A stretch of DNA of 7,063 nucleotides, from assembly GCA_035513275.1 (NCBI GenBank), contig DATKCJ010000114.1:1-7063 (forward strand), in the 5' to 3' direction. Each line of letters opens with the position of its first letter. The first letter of the stretch is position 1. The stretch is from DATKCJ01 sp035513275 (GTDB lineage Bacteria > Verrucomicrobiota > Verrucomicrobiia > Opitutales > Opitutaceae). Below are positions 6,039 through 7,063 of the stretch, one piece after another. The position numbers and the translations under genes are program-made. Below the pieces are notes generated by a model, which worked only from the letters and a program-made list of their open reading frames with translations, did no database searches and was not told the origin of the DNA.

Positions 6039-6746
6039 TCACAGCGGCCTCAAGTCCTCGCGCCGGCCGCAGTCGCGCCACTTCGCGCCGTCGATCCTTC
6101 CGGCAAGTATCCGCGCGCCTTGGGCCGCCAGCCGCAGGTAGGCGTCGATGATCGAAAACGCGCCGTGCTCCGTGATCATCGAAAAAATCTCCGGCGAGAT
6201 TGCATGGATGCCGCAAAACCCGAGCGACACCGGCTCGCCCTCGACCGCGCGCACAAGCTTCGGCGATTCGGGCGTGCCGCGCCCGACAAGCCGGCCCCTC
6301 TCGTCGAACAGCAGCGGGCGCTCCGTCTCGCGCGGCATCGCGGCGAGTGTGGCGAGCGCGCCCGACTCGGTGTGTGCGGTCATGAACGCCGCGAGATCCA
6401 CATCGCTGAGCACGTCGACGTTGTGCGCGAGAAACGGCGTCGTATCTTCGAAGAACCACGCGGCCTTCTTCAGCCCGCCGCCCGTGTCGAGCAGCTCGCG
6501 CTCCTCGGAGACCGCGACCCGCCAGAGCCCGAAGTGCTCCGCGCCGCGCGAGTCGATGAACTGGTGCATCTGGTCGGCGAAGTGGTGCGTGTTCACGATC
6601 ACCTCGCGCGTGCCCGCCGTGGCGAGACGGCGCAGCGTGATCTCGAGCAGCGACACTCCGTCGATCTCCACGAGCGCCTTGGGCCGAGTGTCGGTGAGAG
6701 GTTTGAGCCGCGTGCCGCGGCCCGCTGCGAAGACTATCGCCTTCAT
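6039..6746 (-). CDS. MurU-like nucleotidyltransferase (N-acetylmuramate-1-phosphate uridylyltransferase type)
   Basis: A 235-residue nucleotidyltransferase with the sequence order of Pseudomonas MurU, which forms UDP-MurNAc from UTP and MurNAc-1-phosphate in cell-wall recycling. The N-terminal nucleotide loop is FAAGRGTRLKPLT (6-18), then RPKALV (21-26), the substrate stretch LLDTGGGLKKA (85-95), the metal site HNVDVLSD (108-115) and the closing KWRDCGRREDL (222-232). MurU has N-G-D at the metal site; H-N-V-D keeps the aspartate (D111) and is, as I recall, a common variant in Bacteroidota homologues. The ATG overlaps the TGA of the upstream RapZ-C gene (ATGA), so the two are translationally coupled. 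A GGAG eight bases before the start (complement of 6755-6758) is the only Shine-Dalgarno I see in the window. The substrate could be another sugar-1-phosphate; the MurU assignment rests on similarity and on the neighbour. Confidence 0.8.
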   Translation of the reverse strand: MKAIVFAAGRGTRLKPLTDTRPKALVEIDGVSLLEITLRRLATAGTREVIVNTHHFADQMHQFIDSRGAEHFGLWRVAVSEERELLDTGGGLKKAAWFFEDTTPFLAHNVDVLSDVDLAAFMTAHTESGALATLAAMPRETERPLLFDERGRLVGRGTPESPKLVRAVEGEPVSLGFCGIHAISPEIFSMITEHGAFSIIDAYLRLAAQGARILAGRIDGAKWRDCGRREDLRPL

Positions 6747-7063
6747 GTCGTGAACTCCGGCATGTCGCGGTGGCGCAGGTCCACGCGCACACCTGCGGCA
6801 CGCAGGCTCTCAGCGAGATGCTCGGCGCACCACACGCTTCGGTGCTGGCCGCCCGTGCAGCCGAATGCGACTGAGAGGTGGGTGAAGTTGCGCTCCCGAT
6901 AGTTTTCCACCGCGGGCAACACGAGCGCGCGCGTCTGCTCGATGAAGTTCACGACCTCGGCATTTGCGGCGAGCCACGCGGCGCATTCGGCATCACGACC
7001 GGTGAGGCGCGCGAACTGCGGCTCGCGACCGGGGTTTGGCAGCGAGCGGCAGTCAAACACGAA
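6743..7063 (-). CDS. RapZ C-terminal domain protein, 3' part (cut by right edge)
   Basis: The frame is open to the right edge and has 106 visible residues, beginning FVFDCRSLPNPGRE. This is the start of the RapZ C-terminal domain (compare F-D-x-R-x-L-P-N-P), and AFGCTGGQHRSVWCAEHLA near visible residues 66-84 is its second hallmark. In E. coli RapZ this domain binds glucosamine-6-phosphate and the sRNA GlmZ and tetramerises, linking amino-sugar levels to GlmS production. E. coli RapZ also has an N-terminal P-loop kinase domain; whether one is present here cannot be seen. In Bacteroidota, and as I recall in Verrucomicrobiota, this version (Y/F-V-F-D-C-R-x-L-P-N-P-G-R) usually follows an aminoglycoside-phosphotransferase-like kinase in one polypeptide, next to a MurU-like gene, as seen here. 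The most likely full protein is therefore an amino-sugar kinase (AmgK-like)-RapZ-C fusion; this is inference. Its stop overlaps the next start by four bases. Confidence 0.85.
   Translation of the reverse strand, partial: FVFDCRSLPNPGREPQFARLTGRDAECAAWLAANAEVVNFIEQTRALVLPAVENYRERNFTHLSVAFGCTGGQHRSVWCAEHLAESLRAAGVRVDLRHRDMPEFTT
6755..6758 (-). promoter_or_regulatory. Ribosome binding site GGAG of the MurU-like gene
   Basis: GGAG lies inside the end of the RapZ-C coding sequence, eight bases before the ATG at 6746. It supports that start and the coupling between the two genes, and stands out because the other five starts have no such motif. Confidence 0.55.

Overview
This is a high-GC bacterial window. 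It is most likely from the Verrucomicrobiota (Opitutae-like) or a related PVC/Bacteroidota lineage. The assignment is an inference from three things: five of six readable starts have no recognisable Shine-Dalgarno sequence; a MurU-like nucleotidyltransferase with an HNVDV metal site sits next to a RapZ C-terminal domain; and GTAG-headed REP hairpins lie between genes. No tRNA, rRNA, CRISPR array, transposase or phage gene is visible.

Layout, left to right. (1) 1-325, minus strand: the N-terminus of an ATP-cone protein, probably the large subunit of a ribonucleotide reductase, cut by the left edge. (2) 326-619: an AT-richer gap holding the likely promoter/leader of that gene and the 3' end of the next transcription unit. 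(3) 620-4018, minus strand: a 909-residue secreted protein that I cannot assign to a family, followed after 12 bases by a small SAM-dependent O-methyltransferase; the two look co-transcribed. (4) 4086-4146: a pair of inverted GTAG-headed REP hairpins (BIME-like). (5) 4143-5057, minus strand: a sugar-type nucleotidyltransferase whose TAG stop codon lies inside the outer GTAG of that repeat. (6) 5058-5221: a divergent intergenic region. (7) 5222-5920, plus strand: a YjjG-type HAD pyrimidine nucleotidase. (8) 5921-6038: a convergent intergenic region holding a second, different GTAG-headed hairpin pair. (9) 6039-7063, minus strand: a MurU-like nucleotidyltransferase overlapped by four bases (ATGA) by an upstream gene that ends in a RapZ C-terminal domain and is cut by the right edge.

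Functional reading. The right half is about activated sugars and nucleotides. The RapZ-C/MurU pair resembles the amino-sugar kinase plus uridylyltransferase arrangement of anomeric cell-wall sugar salvage, with RapZ-C (a glucosamine-6-phosphate sensing domain in E. coli) as a possible regulatory module. A second nucleotidyltransferase and a nucleotide-cleaning phosphatase lie close by. The left half holds deoxynucleotide synthesis and an uncharacterised exported protein. The least ordinary things in the window are the two REP/BIME pairs, whose stems differ while keeping perfect pairing, and the predicted kinase-RapZ-C fusion off the right edge.
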